Assembly: GCF_024171605.1 (NCBI RefSeq)
Contig: NZ_JALKAA010000001.1
Span: forward strand, 62,001 to 126,000
Direction of reading: 5' to 3'
DNA length: 64,000 nt
From: Pontibacter sp. HSC-36F09
Lineage (GTDB): Bacteria > Bacteroidota > Bacteroidia > Cytophagales > Hymenobacteraceae
This document shows positions 26,238-35,176 of this stretch, in pieces. Each line of letters opens with the position of its first letter. Position 1 is the stretch's first letter. The translations under genes and the position numbers were made by a program. The notes under the pieces are model-generated. The model was not told the origin of the DNA. It did no database searches and saw only the letters and a list, made by a program, of their open reading frames with translations.

Positions 26238-27306
26238 GTTTCGGTTTTGGTGCTGCCTTGGCAGGGGTCATATTCGTACCGAGCAACAACGAGACCGGCC
26301 GCAGCTCCTCGTGTTTGTCAGCAATCAGTTTCAGAATGGCCACAAAAGGCACGAACAGGATCATGCCGGACGCTCCCCAGAGGATGCCACCTGCCACAAT
26401 GGCCAGCAACGTAAAGAGCATATTTACCTGCAGCCGGTAGCTCACGGCCAGCGGAAAGATCAGGTTTGCCTCCAGGTACTGCACCACCGAAAACACGATT
26501 ACTACCCCGACCGGGTACCACACCGAGTCATACGTAATCCAGGCTATCGCCATGGGTAGAATTGCGCCAATGGAGATGCCCACATAAGGTATAAATGTGA
26601 GGATAGAGGCCACAATACCAAAGAAAACAGCATGCGGTATACCTAGCAGCAGCAGCCCGACACTGTTCAGCAGGCCCACCACTGCATACACAATGATCAT
26701 CCCTTTGATAAAATTGTAATAGGTCGTGATGGTTTCGTGCAGAATGCTTCGGATCTTGCCGTGCTCTGCCTGCGGAAACATCGAGAAAAGCGCTGCCGCC
26801 AACTGTTCGCGGTTATACAAAATAAGCGCCGCATAGAGAGGGATCAGCAGGAAAAGTACGACCGTGGTCACAGAAGCATACAGCACGCCCCGCACCACAT
26901 TCAGCACAGTGGAGGTCGCATCTTTTACAAGCCCTTCCATCCAGTTGCTGCGCTGCACATCGCTTACACCAAACTGGTGCTCCAGGTATAGCTCAAACTG
27001 CTGCCAGGCCTGTAGCAGTTTTTCCTGCAACATAGGCCACTCCTGCCCGAAACTGATCATTTGCCGGACCAGCAGCCAGCTCAATGCGCCCATTACCAAC
27101 AGCATCGTCAGGAGACACAGTAATATTGCGCTCCAGCGGCTCCAGCTACGGTCTTCCAGCCACTTCACCACAGGGTATAGAATAAAGCTGATGAGGAGCG
27201 AAAAGCTTAGCGGAACAAAGAGTGTGCGTCCGAAATAGAGCAAAGCCGACACCAACAACATGTATTGTAGTAACTTTAGCCAGTTTACTTTGGAGCTCTT
27301 TTCCAT
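26203..27306 (-). CDS. AI-2E family transporter (PerM-like permease)
   Basis: 367 residues with about eight hydrophobic segments: two near the N-terminus (14-48), one near 66-85, then a long amphipathic region (about 90-150), and a membrane block from about 150 to 335. Motifs LPLSFSLLISFILYPVV-like at the start and the conserved GPIYGIPHA-like region (LLGIPHAVFFGIVASILTFI, PYVGISIGAILPM) are characteristic of the AI-2E/PerM family. Family members export autoinducer-2 or act as Na+/H+ antiporters; which applies here is unknown. The basic tail KLKIGRFRRNRE overlaps the end of the convergent GNAT gene by 35 bases. A 110-base divergent spacer separates it from the M28 gene at 27417. Confidence 0.88.
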   Translation of the reverse strand: MEKSSKVNWLKLLQYMLLVSALLYFGRTLFVPLSFSLLISFILYPVVKWLEDRSWSRWSAILLCLLTMLLVMGALSWLLVRQMISFGQEWPMLQEKLLQAWQQFELYLEHQFGVSDVQRSNWMEGLVKDATSTVLNVVRGVLYASVTTVVLFLLIPLYAALILYNREQLAAALFSMFPQAEHGKIRSILHETITTYYNFIKGMIIVYAVVGLLNSVGLLLLGIPHAVFFGIVASILTFIPYVGISIGAILPMAIAWITYDSVWYPVGVVIVFSVVQYLEANLIFPLAVSYRLQVNMLFTLLAIVAGGILWGASGMILFVPFVAILKLIADKHEELRPVSLLLGTNMTPAKAAPKPKLKIGRFRRNRE

Positions 27307-27416
27307 ATTTCGCTATATTGGGTTGCTGTTTGCGTCGATGCGCGGCGTAGCAGCAATTATCCTGACAATATTTCCAAAAAAACATCAAAATCCTAATCGT
27401 ATACATCGCTATACCT

Positions 27417-28733
27417 ATGACACGCCAAAAGCTATTTGCTACTGCCTTCTCTCTCTTGCTCGGTGCTTCGCTCTCGGCGCAGGATCTCTCTGTCATCAAC
27501 CAACAAGAGGCTACGCGCATGCTGCAGACCCTCAGCCACGACGACATGCAGGGCCGCGCCGTCTTCTCGACAGGTATAGAAAAAGCCGCTGATTTTATTG
27601 AGTCCGAATTCCACACAGCCGGGCTTGTGCCACTCAATGGCAATAGTTCCAGTCAGTCGCCTTCCTACCGGCAAACTTTTTATATGCACCGCCTCACGCC
27701 CAACCAGACAGAAGTAACATTGGGTAAAAAGAAAATTGCACCGGAGCACCTGTTTGTCAACACGGCGCAGGAAGCCTTTAACTGGAAACATAAAAACAAG
27801 GTCAACATCATCACCATTCCGGAAGGTGAGAATTTCAGAGCTGCTTTCGGAAAAGCAAATGCAGAAGAGCAGGACGCGATCGTGCTTGTTCACCCTAGTC
27901 ATGCCGAAGCTTTTGCCAACTACCAAGGTTATTTTGCGAGAGGCGGGGTGAAGAAAGAGATAGGTACCGGCGCCAGCAAGGTATACGTGCTCACCGATCA
28001 GGCAGTCCCCAAGAAGTACGAAGTGAAGTTTGCCAACAAAGTCGAAAAACTGTCGCTCTCTAATGTAGTGGGTATGATCGAGGGCAAGCGCAAAAACGAA
28101 TTTGTGGTTTTTTCCGGTCACTACGACCATATCGGCTTTCATAAGACCATTGACGGCGACAGCATTGCCAACGGCGCCGACGATGATGCATCCGGTACCA
28201 CAGCCATGATGATGCTGGCCCGCTACTACAAAGAGCAGCCACAACCCGAGCGCACCCTGATCTTCGCCGCTTTCACTGCCGAAGAGATCGGCGGACATGG
28301 TTCCCGCTACTTTTCCGAGCAACTCAACCCTGACCAGATTGTGGCCATGTTCAATATCGAAATGGTAGGCAAACCGTCTAAATTCGGCCCGAACAGTGCT
28401 TACCTGACTGGTTACGAAAAATCTGATTTAGGCAAAATGATGCAGAAGCGCCTCGAAGGCACCACTTACAGCATCCACCCCGACCCATACCCGGAGCAAA
28501 ATCTGTTCTACCGTTCCGACAATGCCACCCTGGCCCGCCTAGGTGTGCCGGCGCATACCATTTCATCGGTGCAAATCGATCAGGACAAGACTTACCACAC
28601 TGTGAAGGATGAGTTCGAACTGTTGGATATGCCCCATTTCACCAGCATGATCCGCGCCATTGCGCTTGCCGCACAGGGCATCGTTTCCGGAGAGGATACG
28701 CCACTGCGAGTTGATAAGGCATTAGTGAGGTAA
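27417..28733 (+). CDS. Secreted M28 family metallopeptidase
   Basis: 438 residues. The signal peptide LFATAFSLLLGASLSAQ is followed by an N-terminal region with LQTLSHDDMQGRAVFSTGIE, typical of M28 aminopeptidases, and a catalytic domain with metal-site motifs SGHYDHIG, NGADDDASGTTAMMML and FTAEEIGGHGSRYF, then NIEMVGK and SDNATLARLGVPAH, and a C-terminal His ligand region DKTYHTVKDEF. It likely removes N-terminal residues from peptides in the periplasm or outside the cell. It is only distantly like the other M28 gene in the window (19321) and lacks its PA-like insert arrangement. Confidence 0.9.
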   Translation: MTRQKLFATAFSLLLGASLSAQDLSVINQQEATRMLQTLSHDDMQGRAVFSTGIEKAADFIESEFHTAGLVPLNGNSSSQSPSYRQTFYMHRLTPNQTEVTLGKKKIAPEHLFVNTAQEAFNWKHKNKVNIITIPEGENFRAAFGKANAEEQDAIVLVHPSHAEAFANYQGYFARGGVKKEIGTGASKVYVLTDQAVPKKYEVKFANKVEKLSLSNVVGMIEGKRKNEFVVFSGHYDHIGFHKTIDGDSIANGADDDASGTTAMMMLARYYKEQPQPERTLIFAAFTAEEIGGHGSRYFSEQLNPDQIVAMFNIEMVGKPSKFGPNSAYLTGYEKSDLGKMMQKRLEGTTYSIHPDPYPEQNLFYRSDNATLARLGVPAHTISSVQIDQDKTYHTVKDEFELLDMPHFTSMIRAIALAAQGIVSGEDTPLRVDKALVR

Positions 28734-28740
28734 GGAATTT

Positions 28741-29075
28741 TCACCTCCCCTAGCCCCCTCCTTTTATAGAGGTCCTCTACCCTCAAGACAGGAGGGGGAA
28801 TTTCTGTAGCTACCATCTCAGAGGTATAAGCGTTTTAGTAAACTACCGTCGGCAGGTATAGCAAGAGTAACTTGCACGCTCGTTATGAAGGTATAGCATT
28901 TGCCAAGTGCACCAAACGACACTCCTCTGTTGGGGATGAAGGGGTCCCCCTGTCAAGAGCGTTCAGCGAGTGGGGTAGGGGCCCTCGATTTTTTCTTTAT
29001 CGAGGGCCCCTACCCCCATCAAGAAAAAAAGTAGGTGCCCGCCGCACAGGCGAAGCTACAAAGCAACACAGGTCG
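28741..29075. repeat. Modular intergenic repeat, copy 1
   Basis: Spacer between the M28 gene and ald. Modules in order: a CCCCCTCC...GGAGGGGGA hairpin near 28750-28800; GCAGGTATAGCAAGAGTAAC (28852-28871) leading to CTTGCAC; CCAAGTGCAC; and GCGTTCAGCGAG. A perfect 18-base-arm hairpin follows (28972-28989 and 28999-29016, core GGGGCCCTCGAT), then AAAAAGTAGGTGCCCGCCGC. The same modules in the same order recur at 45.44-45.86 kb. No plausible gene is present. Confidence 0.7.
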
Positions 29076-29107
29076 CTATACCTGCAACAGCAGGCACTAC
29101 AAAGTAA

Positions 29108-29141
29108 AACAGGTCCCGCCTATACCTAGACGGGACCTGTT
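29108..29141 (-). terminator. Intrinsic terminator after ald
   Basis: Arms AACAGGTCCCG (29108-29118) and CGGGACCTGTT (29131-29141) pair perfectly around a loop containing TATACC, 22 bases beyond the ald stop. The minus-strand sequence after the stem is TTACTTTG, so the T tract is short. Confidence 0.75.
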
Positions 29142-29162
29142 CTGTTTTTATAAGCTATACCT

Positions 29163-30395
29163 TTAATTCCTCACAGCAATCATCAACCCAAGCTCCTTAT
29201 ACCGCATCCCAAACTTCTTAGCGATCTGCGAATTTGTCAAACTACCTTTGTAGATATACACACCGCTGCGGTAGTGCTCATTCATAAACAGCACCTCGTT
29301 GATGCCTCCGAACTTAGAGATTTCGGTAAAGATTGGTGTGAAGATATTACTCAACGCCGTAGAGGCGGTGCGTGGTACACGTGAGGCGATGTTCGGTACG
29401 CAATAATGGATGATGTCGTATTTGCGGAAGATCGGGCGGCTATGTGAGGTCAGTTCAGAAGTTTCGAAGCAGCCTCCCTGGTCGATGCAAACGTCGATGA
29501 TGATAGAACCCGGATTCATTTGGGCTACTACCGCCTCCTCTACCATACACGCCATACGTCCCTCTTCCGCTACCAGCGCACCAATCACGACATCCGCATT
29601 TTTGAGCTCGTTGTGCAGGATAGTCTTGTCGAGCGTGGAGGTAAAAATTGGTTGACTGATGTTATGCTTCAGACGGCGCAGCTTGTAGATATGGTTATCA
29701 AACACCTTCACTTCTGCACCTAGTCCCAGGGCAGCGCGGGCTGCATATTCGGCTACGGTACCAGCGCCCATGATCACTACTTTGGAGGGAGCCACACCGG
29801 TTATACCTCCCAGGATTACACCTTTCCCGTCGTTGCTGCTACTCAAGTACTCGGCCGCGATCAGCATCGATGAACTGCCAGCAATTTCACTCATAGCGCG
29901 TACTACTGGTTTCGATTCCGACTTGTCGCGGATCAGCTCAAAGGAAAGAGCGTTTATTTTTTTGCGGAGTAGGGCGTTGATATAGTCAGAGGTCAGGTTA
30001 CCGAAATGCAGGGCAGAGATCAATGTTTGCCCCGGACGCAGGTACTCGATTTCGTCGTAAGTGGGTGGTGCGATCTTCAGAATAATACCTGCATCGTATA
30101 CCTCCTTAGTAGAATATACAATGCGGGCGCCGGCTTCGGAATAGTCGTTGTCGGAATACTTGGACGGACCGCCGGCTCCGGTTTCAACCCATATTTCGTG
30201 TCCCTGGTCGGTTAGCTGTTTTACGGCGTCGGGAGTCAGGCCAATGCGGTTTTCCTGAAACGATGACTCCTTCGGCAGCCCGATAAACAGGCTTTTGTAT
30301 CGTTCCTCCACAGCCAGCATTGACTCCTTTGGGTAAAGGGCCTGACTGGCCGCCAGCTTTCCTAATTCAACGGCGAATCTCTCCGTCATGCTCAT
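29163..30395 (-). CDS. ald: Alanine dehydrogenase
   Basis: 410 residues. Ald catalyses the NAD-dependent interconversion of L-alanine and pyruvate plus ammonia. The N-terminal domain shows RIGLTPDAVKQLTDQGHEIW, VETGAGG and the region KIAPPTYDEIEYLRPGQTLI; the nucleotide-binding fold is marked by VVIMGAGTVAEYAARAALGLG, with the acidic VFDNH at the end of beta-2. The family feature IIDVCIDQGGCFETSE follows. It is somewhat longer at the N-terminus (about 25 residues) than the usual 370-residue enzyme, as is normal for Bacteroidota members. It is the last gene of the porX-tsaE-ald operon; its ATG overlaps the tsaE stop as ATGA. The terminator is at 29108. Confidence 0.9.
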   Translation of the reverse strand: MSMTERFAVELGKLAASQALYPKESMLAVEERYKSLFIGLPKESSFQENRIGLTPDAVKQLTDQGHEIWVETGAGGPSKYSDNDYSEAGARIVYSTKEVYDAGIILKIAPPTYDEIEYLRPGQTLISALHFGNLTSDYINALLRKKINALSFELIRDKSESKPVVRAMSEIAGSSSMLIAAEYLSSSNDGKGVILGGITGVAPSKVVIMGAGTVAEYAARAALGLGAEVKVFDNHIYKLRRLKHNISQPIFTSTLDKTILHNELKNADVVIGALVAEEGRMACMVEEAVVAQMNPGSIIIDVCIDQGGCFETSELTSHSRPIFRKYDIIHYCVPNIASRVPRTASTALSNIFTPIFTEISKFGGINEVLFMNEHYRSGVYIYKGSLTNSQIAKKFGMRYKELGLMIAVRN

Positions 30396-30838
30396 ACTTG
30401 GTTTATGGTCATGGTGCGCTCCTCGCCTTCAGCGGCGGGCTGCAGCTTTACCAGCAGGTAATGCTCCGGCAATAGGTTTGGGATCATGGATGGCCACTCG
30501 ATCAGGCAGGTACGGCCGGAGTCAAAGTACTCCAGCGCCCCGATGCCGAGCGCCTCACGCTCCTCGTTAATCCTATAAAAGTCAAAATGGTAGATAAGGT
30601 TCCCGTCAGCCGCTTCGTACTCGTTCACGAGTGCGAAGGTCGGGCTACTTACATTCTCCTGCACACCCATCTGACGGCAAAGCTCTTTTATAAGCGTTGT
30701 CTTTCCGGCTCCCATCGGGCCTTCAAACAGAATAATGGGCTCTTCGCGGGACTCCTCCAAAAGCACAGAAGCCGCCGCCGGCAAATCAGCCAACGACGAC
30801 ATCTTGATACTTGCTTTCTCCACTCCTATTTTATGCAT
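30392..30838 (-). CDS. tsaE: tRNA threonylcarbamoyladenosine biosynthesis ATPase TsaE
   Basis: 148 residues, the usual family length. TsaE is the ATPase that drives TsaB-TsaD turnover in making t6A at position 37 of ANN-decoding tRNAs. The P-loop FEGPMGAGKTTLIKEL is at about residues 38-53, followed by the switch-like VSSPTFALVNEY, YHFDFYRI and LIEWP, all conserved in the family. It overlaps porX by eight bases at its 5' end and ald by an ATGA at its 3' end, which indicates translational coupling within one operon. Confidence 0.93.
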   Translation of the reverse strand: MHKIGVEKASIKMSSLADLPAAASVLLEESREEPIILFEGPMGAGKTTLIKELCRQMGVQENVSSPTFALVNEYEAADGNLIYHFDFYRINEEREALGIGALEYFDSGRTCLIEWPSMIPNLLPEHYLLVKLQPAAEGEERTMTINQV

Positions 30839-32393
30839 TCTTAGGCGTCAGCGTAATAAAAGGTATAATGCACTCTTCCAGCGACACCCCTCCGTGCTGG
30901 AAAGTGTCTTTGTAGTAGTTCACGTAATAGTTATAATTGTTCGGGTATGCGAAGAAGTAATCCTCGATCGCAAATACAAACGTAGTGGAAACGTTGGCCT
31001 TTGGCAAGAAAAATCGCTCCGGCTTGCGCACCGTGAACACATCTTTGTCGGTGTAGCCGAGGTTCTTACCATGCTTATACCTTAAGTTGGTGTTGGTCTG
31101 GCGATCACCAATGATCTTGAACGGCCGCTTCACCCGGATGGTGCCGTGGTCGGTCGTGATGATCAGGCGGGCCTTGCGGTCGGCGATCAGCTTCAGCATC
31201 TCGAACAAAGGGGAGTGGATGAACCAGGAGCGCGTGATGGAGCGGTATGCCGACTCATCAGGCGCCAACTCGCGTACCATGTTGCTGTCCGTGCGGGCAT
31301 GCGAGAGCATATCCACGAAGTTGTACACGATTACGTTCAGCTTGTTGTTGTCGAGGTTGTTGAACTTGCTGTTCAAGTCCTTGCCGGCAGCAGGGTTGGT
31401 AATTTTATGGTAACTGTGTTTGTCCGTAATACGGTTTTGCTGCAGCTGTATATCCAGAAACTCTGGCTCGTTCAGGTTCTTGCCCTCTTCCTCGTCGTCG
31501 CTCACCCACAGGTTTGGGTACTTTTTCATGATCTCGGTCGGCATCATACCTGAGAAGATCGCATTACGTGCGTAGGCCGTGGTGGTAGGCAGAATGGAGT
31601 AGAACATCTCTTCTGTGTCTACCGTGAAGTATTCGGAAATAAGCGGCTCGAGCACTTTCCACTGATCGTAGCGCAGGTTGTCGATCAGCACAAAATATAC
31701 CGGCTTGTCCGATTCCTTCATCATCGGGAAAACCCGCTCCCGAAACAACTGGTGCGACATCATCGGCGCATCGTCCGACTCTTTGTTGATCCAGTCTTCG
31801 TAATTGTCCATAATGAACTTGGCGAAGTTGGAGTTGGCCTCGTCCTTCTGCATGTTGATCACGTCGGCCATACTTTTGTTCTCGGTCTCGTCGATCTCCA
31901 GCTCCCAGTATACCAGTTTTTTGTAGATATCAGCCCATTCCCCCGGACTCAGGCGTTCACCGAAGGCCATACCCAGTTGGCGGAAGTCCCGCTGGTAACT
32001 CATGTTCGTCTTCTCCGACACCAGGCGCTTGTTCTCCAGCGTCTTTTTCACAGAAAGCAAGATCTGGCTTGGATTGAGCGGTTTGATCAGGTAATCGGAT
32101 ATTTTAGAACCGATGGCCTCTTCCATAATGTGCTCTTCCTCACTCTTGGTGATCATGATCACAGGCATGGCTGGGCGGATGGTTTTGATCTCGTTGAGCG
32201 TTTCCAAACCGCTGATGCCGGGCATGTTTTCGTCGAGGAACACCACGTCGTAGGATTGCTCCTGCACTTTCTCGATGGCGTCGGTCCCGCTATTCACGGG
32301 AGTAATGTCGTAGCCTCTTTCTTCGAGGAAAAGAATGTGTGGCTTGAGTAGGTCGATTTCGTCATCGGCCCATAAAATCGTATATCTTTGCAT
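30831..32393 (-). CDS. porX: PorX: response regulator/PglZ phosphatase-like T9SS regulator
   Basis: 520 residues. Residues 1-120 are a receiver domain with acidic pocket ADDEID, phosphoacceptor Asp54 in VVFLDENMPG, and the KPL switch (YLIKPLNPS). A helical linker follows, and from about 200 a PglZ/alkaline phosphatase-like domain with VYFVLIDNLRYDQW, the TTTAYARN metal-site loop, YNFVDMLSHAR and IITTDHG. This two-part layout is diagnostic of PorX, which with the sensor PorY and sigma factor SigP controls T9SS genes, and whose effector domain has been shown to act on oligonucleotide phosphodiesters. It leads the operon porX-tsaE-ald. Its presence ties the window to the T9SS cargo at 4-16 kb, although no PorY gene is seen here. 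Confidence 0.92.
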   Translation of the reverse strand: MQRYTILWADDEIDLLKPHILFLEERGYDITPVNSGTDAIEKVQEQSYDVVFLDENMPGISGLETLNEIKTIRPAMPVIMITKSEEEHIMEEAIGSKISDYLIKPLNPSQILLSVKKTLENKRLVSEKTNMSYQRDFRQLGMAFGERLSPGEWADIYKKLVYWELEIDETENKSMADVINMQKDEANSNFAKFIMDNYEDWINKESDDAPMMSHQLFRERVFPMMKESDKPVYFVLIDNLRYDQWKVLEPLISEYFTVDTEEMFYSILPTTTAYARNAIFSGMMPTEIMKKYPNLWVSDDEEEGKNLNEPEFLDIQLQQNRITDKHSYHKITNPAAGKDLNSKFNNLDNNKLNVIVYNFVDMLSHARTDSNMVRELAPDESAYRSITRSWFIHSPLFEMLKLIADRKARLIITTDHGTIRVKRPFKIIGDRQTNTNLRYKHGKNLGYTDKDVFTVRKPERFFLPKANVSTTFVFAIEDYFFAYPNNYNYYVNYYKDTFQHGGVSLEECIIPFITLTPKNA

Positions 32394-32621
32394 AGTTTTA
32401 TTTGTTGCGCGCTGTTACTAAATAGCTTGGTTTTAATCGGTTACAAAGCAGTAAGACCAAAAAGGGTATAATTTGTTTACTATACCTGTACCCGAAAGTT
32501 ACCGATTGCCTGCATACAAACATAAGCGTATAGCTTACGGTTAAGACGTCAGGCTGATCCGGCTCCTGCTCGAGCAACCGATTAACGATTAGCAATTTAA
32601 CAATTAAAAACCTCGGTTTTT

Positions 32622-33854
32622 GTGAATAAGAAAAAAATATTAAACGACCCTGTATACGGTTTCATCACGGTGCCGTCTGAATTACTTTTCGACATCATCG
32701 ACCACCCCTACTTTCAGCGGCTGCGCCGGATCAAGCAATTGGGACTGACCGAGATGGTATACCCGGGCGCCCTGCATACCCGTTTTCACCACGCGTTGGG
32801 GGCCATGCACCTCATGAACCTGGCCCTGAATACGCTGCGTGGTAAAAACAACGAGATATCCGATGCCGAGTTTGAGGCATCGCTTATCGCCATACTTTTG
32901 CACGACGTGGGCCACGGGCCTTTTTCGCATGCGCTGGAAACGGCCATTTTCCAAGAAGTGCACCACGAGCACCTTTCGCTGCACATCATGCACTTGCTTA
33001 ACGAAGAGTTTGGTGGCAGATTGAGCCTTGCCATCAAAATTTTCACAGATACCTACGAGCGTCGCTTCTTTCATCAGCTGGTTTCGAGCCAGCTCGACGT
33101 AGACCGCCTCGACTACCTGAACCGCGACAGTTTTTATACTGGTGTATACGAAGGAAAGATCGGTGCCGACCGCCTCATCAAAATGCTGGATGTGGCCAAC
33201 GACAAACTGGTGGTAGAGGAAAAGGCTATTTACAGCATCGAGAACTTCCTGGTGAGCCGCCGCCTGATGTACTGGCAGGTATACCTGCACAAAACCGTGA
33301 TCAGTGCCGAGCACATGGTGTTACGCACCGTGCAGCGTGCCCGCGAGCTCCTGCAGCAAGGTATAGACGTGCCGGCCAGCCCCTGCCTCAAGTTCTTTTT
33401 GTCCTCCAACCTCACCATGGAAGACTTCCAAAAAGATGGCAGCATCCTGGAGCGTTTTGTTTCCCTGGATGACCATGACGTATGGAGCGGTATAAAAGAG
33501 TGGGCTGCCCACCCCGATCCGGTTATCTCCTATCTTTCCAAAAGCATCCTCAACCGCAAGCTGTTCAAGGTATACATCTCGAGCAAACCGATCGACGAGG
33601 AGATGATGCTGGGTATAAGCGAACTGGTGATGGAGCGCTTCCAGGTGCAACCGGAAAACGTGAAATACCTGATGATCTCGGGCCGCATCAGCAATAGTGC
33701 TTACATGTCCGAGGGGCAGTCGATTGATGTGCTGACCAAAACGGGTTATGTGGTGAACGTGGCCGATGCCTCAGACCTGCCCAACATACAGGCGCTGAGC
33801 AACAAAGTAGAGAAATACTTTGTCTGTTACCCGAAAGAAGTAGCGGCTTTATAG
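32622..33854 (+). CDS. HD domain phosphohydrolase
   Basis: 410 residues, starting with GTG at 32622 (GTG AAT AAG); no in-frame ATG fits the conserved N-terminus DPVYGFITVPSELLFDIIDH. The HD domain (about 45-175) shows the metal-binding set H in LHTRFHHALGAMHL, HD in LLHDVGHGPFSHALE, and D in SQLDVDRLDYLNRDSF. This is the SAMHD1/YdhJ-like group of Bacteroidota HD proteins, related to dNTP triphosphohydrolases; the exact substrate is unknown. It ends 139 bases before lpxD, and the lpx genes have their own promoter boxes, so co-regulation is uncertain. Confidence 0.87.
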   Translation: MNKKKILNDPVYGFITVPSELLFDIIDHPYFQRLRRIKQLGLTEMVYPGALHTRFHHALGAMHLMNLALNTLRGKNNEISDAEFEASLIAILLHDVGHGPFSHALETAIFQEVHHEHLSLHIMHLLNEEFGGRLSLAIKIFTDTYERRFFHQLVSSQLDVDRLDYLNRDSFYTGVYEGKIGADRLIKMLDVANDKLVVEEKAIYSIENFLVSRRLMYWQVYLHKTVISAEHMVLRTVQRARELLQQGIDVPASPCLKFFLSSNLTMEDFQKDGSILERFVSLDDHDVWSGIKEWAAHPDPVISYLSKSILNRKLFKVYISSKPIDEEMMLGISELVMERFQVQPENVKYLMISGRISNSAYMSEGQSIDVLTKTGYVVNVADASDLPNIQALSNKVEKYFVCYPKEVAAL

Positions 33855-33938
33855 AAACCGGCTATAGGATTTGCACAGGATTTGCTTGTCCTCTCCATAA
33901 TCTACGGCAGAATATGCCGTGCAGCGTTAAGTTTTTGT

Positions 33939-33946
33939 TAATTTTG
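33939..33946 (+). promoter_or_regulatory. -7 promoter element for lpxD
   Basis: TAATTTTG fits TAnnTTTG 47 bases before the lpxD ATG. There is no clear TTG 19-21 bases upstream. Confidence 0.45.
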
Positions 33947-33993
33947 CGCCCCCAAAGCTTAGCACAATTTATTATTTGCTCTAATTTTACAAG

Positions 33994-35016
33994 ATGGAAT
34001 TCACTATTCAACAGATTGCGGACCTTTTGAAGGGAGAAGTTGAAGGAGACAATACAGTAAAGGTCAGCACATTAGCCAAAATTGAAGAGGCCCAAACTGG
34101 GGCGCTCGCTTTTTTGTCTAACCTAAAATATGAACCATTTCTTTATACTACCGGAGCAAGTGCGGTGATCGTATCGGATAAACTGGAGCTAAAAAAGCCT
34201 GTTTCCGCCTCGCTTATCCGTGTAGCGGACCCCTATTCCAGTTTCTCAACCCTATTGGCTTATTACCAGCAGGCCGTGCTAGCCGCTAAGGTTGGCGTGG
34301 AAGAGCCTTGCTTCATCGGAGCAGGCAGCGAAATAGGCGAAGGTCATTACCGTGGTGCCTTCTCTTACATCGGCAACAACTGCAAAATCGGCCAGAATGT
34401 ACGCATCTACCCGCAGGTATACATCGGCGACAATGTGACCATTGGCGACAATACTACCATTTTCGCAGGCGTGAAGCTGTACGCCAACACCGTAGTGGGC
34501 GCTAACTGCACCCTGCATGCCGGTGTGGTGCTGGGCAGCGACGGCTTCGGCTTTGCCCCACAGCCCGACGGCACTTACAAAAATGTGCCGCAGATCGGCA
34601 ATGTGGTGCTGGAGGACGATGTGAACATTGGTGCTAACACCACCATTGACTGCGCTACCATGGGCTCCACTATCATCCGCAAAGGCACCAAGATCGATAA
34701 CCTCGTGCAGGTAGCCCATAACGTGGAGATTGGCCAACACACTGTAATTGCCTCCCAAACAGGCATATCTGGGTCCACTAAGATAGGAAACAACTGCGTG
34801 ATTGCCGGTCAGGTAGGCATCGTGGGTCACATCAGCATCGCCGACAAAACCACCATTGGCGCGCAGTCAGGCGTCTCCAAATCCGTGAAAGAATCGGGCA
34901 CCGTTATCCAGGGCTCCCCTGCCTTCGACTACAAACAAAACCTCAAAGCCATCACCGTGTTCCGCAAATTGCCGGAATTACAGCGTGTTCTGGACGAGCT
35001 GAAAGAGAAGAATTAA
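33994..35016 (+). CDS. lpxD: UDP-3-O-(3-hydroxyacyl)glucosamine N-acyltransferase
   Basis: 340 residues. LpxD adds the second hydroxyacyl chain to the glucosamine amine in lipid A synthesis, using acyl-ACP in the cytosol. An N-terminal uridine-binding domain (about 1-100, [30 protein letters not shown]) is followed by a left-handed beta-helix of hexapeptide repeats (about 105-320, [20 protein letters not shown]) including the catalytic-His region [10 protein letters not shown]. The family motif [20 protein letters not shown] is present. It begins the lpxD-lpxC/fabZ-lpxA block, but a separate canonical promoter precedes lpxC. Confidence 0.95.
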   Translation: MEFTIQQIADLLKGEVEGDNTVKVSTLAKIEEAQTGALAFLSNLKYEPFLYTTGASAVIVSDKLELKKPVSASLIRVADPYSSFSTLLAYYQQAVLAAKVGVEEPCFIGAGSEIGEGHYRGAFSYIGNNCKIGQNVRIYPQVYIGDNVTIGDNTTIFAGVKLYANTVVGANCTLHAGVVLGSDGFGFAPQPDGTYKNVPQIGNVVLEDDVNIGANTTIDCATMGSTIIRKGTKIDNLVQVAHNVEIGQHTVIASQTGISGSTKIGNNCVIAGQVGIVGHISIADKTTIGAQSGVSKSVKESGTVIQGSPAFDYKQNLKAITVFRKLPELQRVLDELKEKN

Positions 35017-35054
35017 GATTTCAGGCTGCTACTGCCCCATGCCCTCAATTAAAA

Positions 35055-35085
35055 TTGGCAGGCAGTGTATAAAATCTTAAGTTTG
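35055..35085 (+). promoter_or_regulatory. Promoter for lpxC/fabZ-lpxA
   Basis: TTG at 35055-35057, a 20-base spacer and TAAGTTTG at 35078-35085 give both halves of the Bacteroidota sigma-ABfr promoter. It lies about 90 bases before the lpxC/fabZ start, in the 160-base spacer after lpxD. Confidence 0.65.
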
Positions 35086-35176
35086 CACTCGCAATGCTCC
35101 CTCCGCTGTAAATCCGCTCATACTCTGTGCGCTACAGCATCGAAAGTATCGCTACAAGTTAACAACGAAACATTAA

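Noticed and set aside
28872..29129. 85-residue open frame in the spacer after the M28 gene
   Set aside because: It runs through the modular repeat and its 18-base hairpin; the protein has no recognisable features and the same repeat has no equivalent frame at 45.7 kb.
32398..32595. 65-residue minus-strand frame upstream of porX
   Set aside because: Lies in the divergent spacer with no conserved feature and would precede porX without a plausible role.
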